Source of the DNA: DATEEG01 sp035525055
GTDB taxonomy: Bacteria; Actinomycetota; Acidimicrobiia; Spongiisociales; ZC4RG35
Reading direction: 5' to 3'
NCBI GenBank assembly: GCA_035525055.1
Contig: DATLEZ010000101.1
Span: 1 to 52,800 of the forward strand
Length of the DNA: 52,800 nucleotides
The notes beneath the pieces were generated by a model. The model ran no database searches. It was not told where the DNA came from and was given only the letters and a program-made list of their open reading frames with translations. Shown one piece after another: positions 7,709-15,938 of the stretch. Position 1 is the stretch's first letter; every line of letters starts with the position of its first letter. The translations under genes were made by a program, and so were the position numbers.

Positions 7709-8362
7709 GTGGCCGGGATTTGGTTGCAGACTCTCGAACTGGTTCCGCAACCCGACATTCTGATGTCCAGCCCGGATCTCACTCTTGCGGAGATCGCCCC
7801 GATGCTGAACCAGGTCGTTGGATTCGACCTTGACTCCGCTGTCGATGTACGCCGGCTCAAGGCGGTGATTTCGTCCGACGAGGACGAGGGGAGCGTTGGG
7901 CTCAGGGTGGTGATCGGATCCCAACCCGACACCGTTTTCGAGGAACTTGGACGGTTTTCGATCATCGAAGTCGGGCCCGGTCTACCGGCCGCTTCGCATG
8001 GCAAGCCGGCGGCGATCGTCGGCCTTCACGGCTTCTCGGACAGGTCCAGCGCTTCCGACACGTCGTTTTCGATGCAAATGATCGATGACTGGGGCATCGA
8101 CGACGTGATGGCTTCTGCCCTGGATCTGGCTTCGAGACAGGGGCGGGACCTGGCGGTGTTGTTCGACTTGGCCGTGCTTGACCCTGCCTTCGACCATGAC
8201 CGTACGACTCCCGGAGGTCTTGATCTGAGAAGGTTGTTTAGAGCAGCCAGGGCCTGTGGGCGGAGGCCCGATGTCGCTGCGGCCGGTTTCGTCAAAGCCG
8301 CCTCCGAAGTCAACCTGGTCCACGCGGTCCTGTCCTTCTGTGCTGGACTGGCGGGTCGATGA
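7709..8362 (+). CDS. Shrunken ureohydrolase (HutG/arginase)-like protein
   Basis: A 217-residue protein that ends with ATGA overlap into hutH, so the two are translated together. The middle and C-terminal parts resemble the ureohydrolase fold: AIVGLHGFSD, MQMIDDWGIDDVM, then FDLAVLDPAFDHDRTTPGGLDLRRL, which mirrors the arginase metal motif DxDxxDP followed by PGGL. The second aspartate of that motif is alanine here, no His-rich site is evident, and the protein is about 90 residues short of a normal formimidoylglutamase. I infer a HutG-related protein that may have lost Mn-dependent catalysis. The homology rests on a short motif plus gene position, so this is a moderate call. Confidence 0.5.
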   Translation: MAGIWLQTLELVPQPDILMSSPDLTLAEIAPMLNQVVGFDLDSAVDVRRLKAVISSDEDEGSVGLRVVIGSQPDTVFEELGRFSIIEVGPGLPAASHGKPAAIVGLHGFSDRSSASDTSFSMQMIDDWGIDDVMASALDLASRQGRDLAVLFDLAVLDPAFDHDRTTPGGLDLRRLFRAARACGRRPDVAAAGFVKAASEVNLVHAVLSFCAGLAGR

Positions 8363-9900
8363 CCTACCAAGCACAGGGACACGTAACGATTGATGGGGGA
8401 CCACTCTCTCCGGAGGACGTCGTGGCCCTGGCCTACCGCCGCTCCCGTCCGATCTTGGCGCCGACGGTGGCAGAACGAATGGCCCCGGCCCGGAGGGTTG
8501 TCGAAGAGGTCGTGGCAGGGGACGACATCGTTTACGGGATCACCACCGGCTTCGGGGCACTCTCTACAACCCGGGTCAATCCTGACGAAGCAGCGGAGTT
8601 GCAGATCAACCTTCTCCGGAGCCATGCCGCCGGGGTTGGACCGCCGCTGCCGGATGAATTGGTCAGGGCGATGCTGGCGCTCCGGGCCCGGACTCTGGCT
8701 CAGGGATACAGCGGCGTGCGGACCGAGATCGTCGCACGGCTGATCGAGTTGCTCGACCTGGACCTCTTGCCTGTGGTGCCGTCGCAAGGCTCGGTCGGCG
8801 CCTCGGGCGACCTGGCACCGTTCGCCCACTTGGCCCTGCCGATCATCGGCGAGGGCACCCTGAAGATCGACGGCAGAGCAGTTCCAGCGGCCGAAGCTCT
8901 CAAGCAGCGGAACCTATCGCCGCTCGTGCTCCGGCCCAAGGAAGGTCTATCCCTTCTCAACGGGACCGAGGGAATGCTGTCGATGGCCGTTCTGGGCCTT
9001 GACCGCGCAAGGCGGCTGGCCCGCGCTGCCGACATCGCATGCGGGCTCTCGGTGGAGGCCCTGTTGGGTTCGGCCCGGCCATTTCGACCAGACATTCACG
9101 CTCTTCGCCCTCACCCCGGTCAGATCGAATCAGCCGAACGGATCGCACGCGTGATCGAGGGCTCGGAGATCGGCGCCAGTCACGCCGACGATTTCCATCA
9201 TGCCGTTCAGGACGCGTATTGCCTCCGGTGTGCACCCCAGGTGCACGGGGCGGTCCTAGACACTCTCGGGCATGTCAAGAGTGTGGTCGTTCGAGAGTTG
9301 GGTTCGGTGGTCGACAACCCCATTGTCTTCGCCGAGACCGGTGAGGTGGTTTCTGGTGGCAACTTCCATGGTCAACCGTTGGCATTCGCGCTCGATTTCA
9401 TGGCGATCGGTGTCACCGAACTTGGATCGATTTCCGAGCGCCGGACCGATCGGATCCTCGATCCACAGCATTCGGTCGGCCTCCCGGCCTTCCTGGCGGC
9501 CCGACCTGGAGTGAACTCGGGCTACATGATTGCCCAGTACACGGCCGCGGCCCTGGTAGCCGAGAACCGGGTCCTCGCCCACCCGGCGTCCGTTGAATCG
9601 ATACCGACTTCGGGATCCCAGGAGGATCACGTCTCGATGGGATGGGGAGCGGGGAGGAAGCTCTCCCAAGTCCTCGACAACACCGCCCGGGTGCTGGCCA
9701 TCGAGCTGATCTGTGCCGCCCAGGGCCTCGAGTATCGAAGGCCCAACCGGCCCGGTCCCGTGGCGGGCCGCATTTGGGAGGCAATCCGGGCGTTCATACC
9801 GCCATTGGAGACCGATCGCTCGGTCGGCAGGGAGATCGAGGAGATGGCCGCATTCATCGAGAGTGGAGGCCTTGACGGGAGTGCCGGCCAGACCGTCTGA
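8359..9900 (+). CDS. hutH: Histidine ammonia-lyase
   Basis: A 513-residue cytosolic enzyme that deaminates histidine to urocanate, the first step of histidine use. The Ala148-Ser149-Gly150 triad that cyclises into the MIO cofactor lies in SQGSVGASGDLAPFAHLALP. Other family blocks are YGITTGFGALSTTRV, GLSLLNGTEGMLS, VQDAYCLRCAPQVHG, VDNPIVF, SGGNFHGQPLAFALD and SGSQEDHVSMG. Length and motif order are normal. It overlaps the upstream ureohydrolase-like gene by 4 bp (ATGA), showing an operon. An unknown acidic protein and hutU follow downstream on the same strand. Confidence 0.97.
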   Translation: MTYQAQGHVTIDGGPLSPEDVVALAYRRSRPILAPTVAERMAPARRVVEEVVAGDDIVYGITTGFGALSTTRVNPDEAAELQINLLRSHAAGVGPPLPDELVRAMLALRARTLAQGYSGVRTEIVARLIELLDLDLLPVVPSQGSVGASGDLAPFAHLALPIIGEGTLKIDGRAVPAAEALKQRNLSPLVLRPKEGLSLLNGTEGMLSMAVLGLDRARRLARAADIACGLSVEALLGSARPFRPDIHALRPHPGQIESAERIARVIEGSEIGASHADDFHHAVQDAYCLRCAPQVHGAVLDTLGHVKSVVVRELGSVVDNPIVFAETGEVVSGGNFHGQPLAFALDFMAIGVTELGSISERRTDRILDPQHSVGLPAFLAARPGVNSGYMIAQYTAAALVAENRVLAHPASVESIPTSGSQEDHVSMGWGAGRKLSQVLDNTARVLAIELICAAQGLEYRRPNRPGPVAGRIWEAIRAFIPPLETDRSVGREIEEMAAFIESGGLDGSAGQTV

Positions 9901-9960
9901 CAAGGCCGAAAACCCTGTAGAAGGGCGTCCGGGCCACCGATATTTGAAGGGCAGGCGCTA

Positions 9961-9990
9961 TCCGAGGGGTGCTTGCGGTTCGCACCCGGA
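9961..9990 (+). other. Hairpin after hutH
   Basis: GGGTGC (9967-9972) pairs with GCACCC (9982-9987), with TCC/GGA able to extend the stem around a bulge. No U-run follows, so it is a weak terminator or leader structure. The rest of 9901-10052 holds only the RBS of the next gene. Confidence 0.35.
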
Positions 9991-10052
9991 GTGTCGGACA
10001 AACAATGGGTCGAAGCGGAAGGGCACCAGCCCCCGCCAATTGGAGGTCACGG

Positions 10053-11132
10053 ATGAAGTTCAGCGGACGGCTTCAGATCGAAGCAGATCCACGAAACTGG
10101 CTGAAGACTGACCTCAACCTGAGCCACGGCCGCCTCGAACTCGTCAGCGGTGGTGACATTCTGGGTTCGTGGTCAACCGCCCAGGTCAAAGCGGAGCGAG
10201 TAGAGGGTGACCGGTTCCAACTTCACCTTGGCGAGGACCGGGCCGTTTTTGCCGCCGATGATGCTTTGGCTTTTTCCTACGAGGCCCTTCCGGCTCTAGC
10301 CAAGAAGACGGTGTTGGCGTCGGCGACGAGCCTGCGCGGGAAGCTGCGCAAGGGTCTGGCCGGGGCGGAGCGCCCCCCCCAGCCCGATGCTCACGACTTG
10401 TTCGAGTCGACCCCGATTCCATCGCCCGATGTCCAACACGGAGACGACCAGGCCGACCTCAGCGAAGTTCCGCAGCCGACCCGGAAGCTACGCGACCTGA
10501 TCCAGGCCGCCGTGAGAAGCAACGTGGGCGAGACTCCTTCCCCCGAGGCGAACAACTGGAGGGGACCCGAGTTCCCAAATCGCGAAGGCAACTCCGAGGA
10601 GCCGGCCGTGGTTGAAGAGGATTCGCCAGAACCTGAAACCTTCGACCAAGTTTGGTCGGAGCCTGAAGAGAAAGTGCCCGATCTGGAGCCCGAGCCCGAT
10701 GTCGTTGCAGAACCATCCGTCGAGCACCCGTCCTTGCCAAATTTGACCGAGATCGGCCACGACGAGGTGCAGCAAGAGCGCTCGAACTTTGATCTCTCAC
10801 CGATCTTCGCCGAGCCCGCCGCCGCCTATGAGACGATCGAGCGCGCCCGCCCCTCACACGGCCTGCTCGATCTCGAAGGAACCGGATTCGAGAACGGTGA
10901 CACTCTGGGGGAGAGGCCGGCGGAACCCTTCGGGTGGATACGTGCGGCGGAGGAAGCAATGCCGATTGTGGTCGAACCGTCGACCAAGGTGGTCAGAAGC
11001 CTCGACACTCTGATCGAGGAGGTACGCAACGGCGGCATGACCCCTGCCCAGGTCGGCGCCCTCACCGATCTGATCAGAGCCGTTGCCGAGGCGGTCGAGG
11101 ACAAAAAACCGCGGCTGATCTTCAGCCGCTAA
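10053..11132 (+). CDS. Hypothetical acidic protein in the hut cluster
   Basis: I do not recognise this 359-residue protein. It has three parts. Residues 1-95 form a compact beta-rich domain (MKFSGRLQIEADPRNWLKT, GRLELVSGGDILGSW, VEGDRFQLHLGEDRAVFAAD) that could be PH-like. Residues of about 110-290 are a low-complexity, Glu/Pro-rich, probably disordered linker (EPEEKVPDLEPEPDVVAEP). The last 45 residues are helical (KVVRSLDTLIEEVRNG, VGALTDLIRAVAEAVEDKKP). No signal peptide or membrane segment is seen. The ATG follows GGAGG by six bases; the longer frame to 9969 lacks such a site. It sits between hutH and hutU on the same strand, but nothing in the sequence ties it to histidine use. Confidence 0.75.
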   Translation: MKFSGRLQIEADPRNWLKTDLNLSHGRLELVSGGDILGSWSTAQVKAERVEGDRFQLHLGEDRAVFAADDALAFSYEALPALAKKTVLASATSLRGKLRKGLAGAERPPQPDAHDLFESTPIPSPDVQHGDDQADLSEVPQPTRKLRDLIQAAVRSNVGETPSPEANNWRGPEFPNREGNSEEPAVVEEDSPEPETFDQVWSEPEEKVPDLEPEPDVVAEPSVEHPSLPNLTEIGHDEVQQERSNFDLSPIFAEPAAAYETIERARPSHGLLDLEGTGFENGDTLGERPAEPFGWIRAAEEAMPIVVEPSTKVVRSLDTLIEEVRNGGMTPAQVGALTDLIRAVAEAVEDKKPRLIFSR

Positions 11133-11216
11133 GTGCCCCGGGGTCCTCCCGGTCCTGACCGCGCCATTGAACCCACCACGTCCGGCGCCCACTGATCGAT
11201 TACCTGGGGGGTAGCG

Positions 11217-11534
11217 CACCGGGTGGTAGTGGGTCAGTTTGAGCGAAGGCACGGGTTCAACCTTCCAAGGCTTGAGGTGGTCCAATCCATCAGCGAAGGG
11301 AACCGGATTCAGCTGGCCTCGTCGACAAATTTGGTTGGCGCACCGCTCCCGGATCAGAAGAAAACTGGCCCGAGACTCCCGGTTTCCGGGACTCTCAGAC
11401 CGAATTACGTATTCAGCGGGAGCGAGCCGCCAAATTACGAGGGGCCTGGAGAACGGGCGGATCCCATCTTCGCTGATCTTGGCTGCCCTGAACATCCATA
11501 GACCAAGCTCAACCTGATCCACTACCCACCGGGT
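11217..11534. repeat. About 320-bp imperfect palindromic element upstream of hutU
   Basis: Nested inverted arms share nearly one centre (about 11383). The outer arms 11217-11244 and 11507-11534 match at 22 of 28 positions by my alignment. Inner arms are ATCAGCGAAG (11289-11298) with 11468-11477, and CGCTCCCG (11344-11351) with 11417-11424. The core hairpin CTCCCGG-TTT-CCGGGA sits at about 11372-11396. It fills most of the 436-base gap 11133-11568. Short open frames exist on both strands but have no RBS or recognisable product. It could be a non-autonomous mobile element or a large leader hairpin of hutU. Confidence 0.75.
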
Positions 11535-11568
11535 CTGCGACCTCGATAGAGGGCTAGGGTGCCACCCG

Positions 11569-13227
11569 ATGGCGATTCGAGCCCATCGGGGAACCGAGCT
11601 TCACACCAAAGGCTGGCTTCAAGAAGCAGCACTTCGGTGCCTGCAGAACAACCTCGATCCCGAGGTTGCCGAGAATCCTGACGACCTGGTCGTTTATGGC
11701 GGAACGGGTCGAGCGGCGCGCAACTGGGAATCGTTCCATGCCATCGTCGCGAGTCTCGAGAACCTTGAGAACGACGAGACGTTGCTCGTCCAATCAGGAA
11801 AACCTGTGGGCATTCTTCGCACTCATCCGCTCGCTCCGAGGGTGCTGATCGCCAACTCGTTGCTTGTTCCGGAGTGGGCCACATGGGAGCACTTCTGGGA
11901 GTTGGAGGCGGCCGGCCTCATGATGTACGGCCAGATGACCGCGGGGTCATGGATCTACATAGGCACCCAGGGGATCCTGCAAGGGACCTTTCAGACATTC
12001 GTTGCTCTGGCCGACCTCCGATTTGGAGGATCACTGGCCGGAACCCTTACCCTGACCGCCGGCTTGGGGGGAATGGGGGGAGCCCAGCCCCTCGCCGTCA
12101 CCATGAACAAGGGCACGGCCCTCGTTGTTGAAATCGACCCGGTCCACCTGCAGCGTCGCCTCGAAATCGGCTACCTGGATGAAGCGGCCGACAACCTCGA
12201 CGACGCCCTCGAGCGCGCCGACCGGGCCCGGCGCGAAAAGCGGGCGGTTTCCATTGGAGTCGTGGGGAATGCCGCCGACATGTTTCCTGAGATCCTGAGA
12301 CGAGGATTCCCCGTCGACATCGTCACGGATCAGACTTCGGCCCATGATCCTCTCAACGGCTACGTTCCCAACGGCTTCACGTTGGAAGCGGCAGCCGAGC
12401 TCAGGAAGGCCGATCCGACGAGGTACATCGCCGAGTCTCGGCGGGCAATGGCCGAGCATTGCAGTTCGATGGTCGAAATGAGGAAGGCCGGAGCCGAAGT
12501 ATTCGACTACGGCAACAACCTTCGCGGCGAAGCCGTCAAGGGTGGATACGGGAACGCGTTCGACTATCCCGGTTTCGTTCCTGCCTACATTCGCCCGTTG
12601 TTCTGCGAGGGTCTCGGGCCTTTTCGATGGGTGGCGCTGTCAGGAGACCGGGCCGACATCGTCGCCACCGATCGGGCCGTCGGCGATCTGTTCCCCGACA
12701 ACGAGCCGCTGCACCGCTGGTTGGAGATGGCGCGGACCCGGATTCCCTTCCAAGGTCTGCCGGCCCGCATTTGCTGGCTCGGATACGGGGAGAGGCACCA
12801 GGCTGGTCTCGCCTTCAACGAATTGGTCGCGAATGGAAAGGTCAAGGCACCGATCGTCATCGGCCGCGATCATCTCGATTCGGGTTCGGTCGCCTCGCCA
12901 TACCGCGAGACCGAAGCCATGGCAGACGGTTCCGATGCGGTGGCCGACTGGCCGATCCTCAATGCGTTGGTGAACACATCCTCGGGCGCCGCCTGGGTAG
13001 CGGTCCACCATGGCGGCGGAGTGGGGATGGGCAAATCGATCCATGCCGGTGCCCAGGTAGTGGCGGATGGCACCGCCGAGGGGGCCTATCGGGTCGAGCG
13101 AGTGCTCACCAATGACCCCGCCATGGGCGTCCTACGTCACGTCGATGCCGGTTACCAGAGGGCCCAAGAGGTCGCCGACGAGCGAGGGGTCCGCATCCCG
13201 CTTAGACGGGAGTTCGGCCCCCGGTAG
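11569..13227 (+). CDS. hutU: Urocanate hydratase
   Basis: A 552-residue NAD+-dependent enzyme that hydrates urocanate to imidazolone propionate, step two of histidine use. Family blocks are clear: VVYGGTGRAARNWESF at the N-terminus, MMYGQMTAGSWIYIGTQGIL, the NAD-binding region TAGLGGMGGAQPLAVTMNKG, DIVTDQTSAHDPLNGYVPNG, RPLFCEGLGPFRWVALSGD, IVIGRDHLDSGSVASPYRET and AVHHGGGVGMGKSIHAG near the C-terminus. Length is normal. A TAGGGT box lies eight bases before the ATG, just downstream of the long palindromic element. Its 3' end overlaps the convergent broken histidine kinase by about 96 bp. Confidence 0.97.
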   Translation: MAIRAHRGTELHTKGWLQEAALRCLQNNLDPEVAENPDDLVVYGGTGRAARNWESFHAIVASLENLENDETLLVQSGKPVGILRTHPLAPRVLIANSLLVPEWATWEHFWELEAAGLMMYGQMTAGSWIYIGTQGILQGTFQTFVALADLRFGGSLAGTLTLTAGLGGMGGAQPLAVTMNKGTALVVEIDPVHLQRRLEIGYLDEAADNLDDALERADRARREKRAVSIGVVGNAADMFPEILRRGFPVDIVTDQTSAHDPLNGYVPNGFTLEAAAELRKADPTRYIAESRRAMAEHCSSMVEMRKAGAEVFDYGNNLRGEAVKGGYGNAFDYPGFVPAYIRPLFCEGLGPFRWVALSGDRADIVATDRAVGDLFPDNEPLHRWLEMARTRIPFQGLPARICWLGYGERHQAGLAFNELVANGKVKAPIVIGRDHLDSGSVASPYRETEAMADGSDAVADWPILNALVNTSSGAAWVAVHHGGGVGMGKSIHAGAQVVADGTAEGAYRVERVLTNDPAMGVLRHVDAGYQRAQEVADERGVRIPLRREFGPR

Positions 13228-14522
13228 CTGCATCTCGAAGACACTGATATTGCCGGTTCTCTCGTAAGTCAGGTCCCCGCCCATCAAACGAGCCAGCCGT
13301 CGTGCTACCGCCAGTCCCAGCCCCACCGACGAGGGCTGCGATCCTGGGTCATGGGCGATCTCGTAAGCCTCGAAGATCCGGTCATGTTCGGAGGGAGGTA
13401 TCCCTGGGCCGTTGTCGCTGACCGCCAGCAACACCGTGGCTTCCAGTGCGACGACATCAACCATGATCGTGTCGCCTCCATATCGAATCGCATTCGACAA
13501 CAGGTTGCGGATGATCTGGCGGACCCGAACCGGGTCGCCGACCGCTCGGAGGCCGGATGCCTGCAGGCCGATGTGGATCAGCTCCTGCGAATCCGGCGAC
13601 ATCACCTCAACAACCTGGGCGACATTCGCCCGAAGGTCTATCGGGACCTTGGTCACATGCAAGACACCGATCTCGGCACGGGCGGCCACGAGCAGGTCTT
13701 CAACGATTCCGGCTATGTCATGGGCCATCGTTGGCGATGGTGTTAGTGAGCTCCAGACGTTCCGCGGCGGTTAAGTTCTGGCTCTCATCACGCAGGATCT
13801 GGGTGAACCCGAGCACCGCCGACAGGGGCGTTCGTAGCTCATGACTGACCGAAGCCACGAACTCGTCCTTCGAGCGGACCAATGATTCGAGCCGTCCTGG
13901 TTCGACGCGAAGCTTTTCCTCCTCCGCATAGATTCGAAGTCCCCTCCTCGCGGGCCAGCGCCCCTTCGAGGTTCTCCGAAAAGCGCCAGTAAGCCAGGAT
14001 GACGGCCATAAGCATCATCACGTAGGAAGCGTGAATACCTGCCCAGAGAAACGGATTGGCGATGGCGGCGGGATGGTTGAAAACCGACTCGGGGGCGATG
14101 ACGCCGGCGATGCTGTGGTGTACGAGTACATAAAAGAGAGCCACGGCCATGGGGCGCCAGTCTCGATAGAGGCTGATGAGGGGTTAGACCACGAAGAAGT
14201 GAAAGTGCGATTCGATAAGACCGTTGGTGAAGTGAACCAGCACCGCCGAGCAAGTGACCAGGGCCAGGCTCACCAGCACTGCTTTAGTTACGCGTCGTGG
14301 GCTGGACAATACGAGGACCAAGAACACGAGCACCGGCCCGATCTCGGCGATCAGGTGGCCTCGCGGCACACCGGTGCTAAAGCCGACTACCGCAAGGAAG
14401 GAACTTGAAGCCAGGAAATTGCGATCAACAGCCGGTGACGGGCCATCCAACTTGTCTCGTTTAACCTGGTGCCCTTCGGCAGCCAGTGGAGAAAGTCGGA
14501 TACGCGAGACTTGACGGACCAC
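13132..14522 (-). pseudogene. Broken membrane sensor histidine kinase
   Basis: The pieces read in order as one kinase. 14522-14184 gives membrane helices (IGPVLVFLVLVLSSPRRVTK) ending HFHFFVV and then a TAA stop. The same frame continues from about 14183 to 13930 with more helices (WAGIHASYVMMLMAVILAYW). After GALAREEG the frame changes near 13950 and yields YAEEEKLRVEPGRLESLV and the H-box KDEFVASVSHELRTPLSAV. A second frame change near 13727 leads to MAHDIAGIVEDLLVAARAE, the N-box NLLSNAIRYGG, and G-boxes SDNGPGIPP and VGLGLAVARRLARLMGGDLT. So one nonsense change and two 1-nt shifts separate it from an intact gene. The intact kinase at 18700 is a close relative of the C-terminal half. No response regulator is adjacent. 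Confidence 0.85.
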
Positions 14523-14603
14523 AGCGGCTCGGCATCCGTAGCGAGTGACATCAGAGGTGGGTATCGACCGAATTTCTAGATTTCTAAAGGCCGCGGGGGT
14601 CGG

Positions 14604-15890
14604 TCAGGCCGTGCCGGAGCCTGTGTCTACGGGCGTTGTGAGGTCTTTCCCGGCCGGGTCGAATAGGTAGCAAATGACCTCGTGGTCGCCTGCCGCCCAA
14701 CCCTGGCTGCCCGGGTAGAGATAACCGAAGTCGAGGCTGGAATCCTCGTAACGGATGCCGGTGTAGCGCTCAAACCGGCCGTAGCAGAGCGGCTCTGCCC
14801 AGGACTCGAAACCCTCTTGCCCGGGATAGGCGGCCTGGTCGGGATAGACGAGCTTCGCGTACACCTCTGCCTCATGGGGAGCATCGCAGTCGACGTGCGG
14901 GTAGCCAGCCTCGCTGTCGTTGAAGCATGTCCCAATAGAAAAGTCGTTGGCGGGTGTTGTCCCAGCTTCGGCCCGTGCCGCCTCATCGAGCAATTGAGGG
15001 AAGATAATGGCCATGAAAAGGGCCCCAACTGAGGCCGCGGCTGCGCCCCCGATCACTATCAGGAACTGCGCCCCTCCAGAGACCGGTTTCCATCCGACCG
15101 GCCAGCCTTGCTGCTGGCGCCGGGACTCGAGGCCCCCATCGATCAGCTTCACCACACGTATCGCCAGAACGGCTGCGACGATTCCGAGCAGATAACTGAG
15201 AATCGAAACCCACTCCTGCCAGTCTCCCTGTGCGAGGTAGAGCGGAAGAATCGTCGCCAGGCCGGATACGACTCCGAACAACAAATACGCCGTCCACCAC
15301 CACACGCGCAGCCGGGGGCGGTCGCCGTCACCCTTGGCTAGGTCCCGAATGGCGGCGTAGGGCATGAAGAGACTTGCCACCGGCACCAACCACCACCAGA
15401 CGGTGGTCGGCTTGAGGGCATCATCTGCCATTGCCGAGCGATTGGCGTGGGCCCGGTATTGCCAGATCATCCAGGCAATCCCTGTCAGGATGCCGATGCC
15501 CACAACCGCGAATCCAACGCCGGCCAGCCAGCCGAGGACGAAGGGGACCAGGTCGGACCCGCTGCCAGAAGTCCAGCGATCGCCATTGATCAGAATGCTC
15601 ACCGACGTTGCGATCAAGACCGCCAGAACGCCGATAGTTCCGGACAAAGCAACCGTTACGAAGCGACCCGCCCCGGTGGATGAAGACGGCGGACGCCAGT
15701 AGACGGAACGCTTTCTCGGAGCGGGTGGAGCATGTTCGACGCCGGCAGCCCCCTCCTCTGTGGCCTTCTCCTGCGCCTCCGGCTGGGTTTTCTCCTCAGC
15801 CTCCGGCTGGGTCTTCTCATGAGCCTCCGGCTGGGGCGTTTCTGGCTCGTCGGCGTTTGGGGCCGCGTCCGGGTCCGAAGGCAACGTCAT
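14604..15890 (-). CDS. DUF4328 membrane protein with C-terminal septum-formation domain
   Basis: The protein has 428 residues. Residues 1-60 are a Glu/Pro/Gln-rich cytoplasmic tail with near-repeats of TQPEAxEK, encoded by an imperfect 24-bp repeat at about 15777-15840. Residues 75-300 hold six or so membrane segments with the DUF4328 pattern (WMIWQYRAHANRSAMA, WWWLVPVASLFMPYAAIRDL, RLRVWWWTAYLLFG). A final membrane segment (FLIVIGGAAAASVGALFMAII) precedes an outside domain with NDFSIGTCFND, VDCDAPHEAEVYA and HEVICYLFDPAG. That domain matches the actinobacterial septum-formation family as I recall it. The function is unknown; an envelope role is inferred. It stands between hutU and hutI without obvious link to them. 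Confidence 0.8.
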   Translation of the reverse strand: MTLPSDPDAAPNADEPETPQPEAHEKTQPEAEEKTQPEAQEKATEEGAAGVEHAPPAPRKRSVYWRPPSSSTGAGRFVTVALSGTIGVLAVLIATSVSILINGDRWTSGSGSDLVPFVLGWLAGVGFAVVGIGILTGIAWMIWQYRAHANRSAMADDALKPTTVWWWLVPVASLFMPYAAIRDLAKGDGDRPRLRVWWWTAYLLFGVVSGLATILPLYLAQGDWQEWVSILSYLLGIVAAVLAIRVVKLIDGGLESRRQQQGWPVGWKPVSGGAQFLIVIGGAAAASVGALFMAIIFPQLLDEAARAEAGTTPANDFSIGTCFNDSEAGYPHVDCDAPHEAEVYAKLVYPDQAAYPGQEGFESWAEPLCYGRFERYTGIRYEDSSLDFGYLYPGSQGWAAGDHEVICYLFDPAGKDLTTPVDTGSGTA

Positions 15891-15926
15891 TGCGGGAACT
15901 TAACCATGCCTGGAGAGCCGGCGGTT

Positions 15927-15932
15927 TAGCCT
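15927..15932 (+). promoter_or_regulatory. -10 box (TAGCCT) of hutI, leaderless type
   Basis: TAGCCT, six bases, then GTG at 15939. It supports translation from the zinc-finger end, so the fusion protein should be made as one piece. Confidence 0.55.
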
Positions 15933-15938
15933 CGCCCT

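Noticed and set aside
11223..11522. Short ORFs on both strands within the long palindrome
   Set aside because: No RBS, no recognisable product, and mirror-image composition expected from the palindrome itself.
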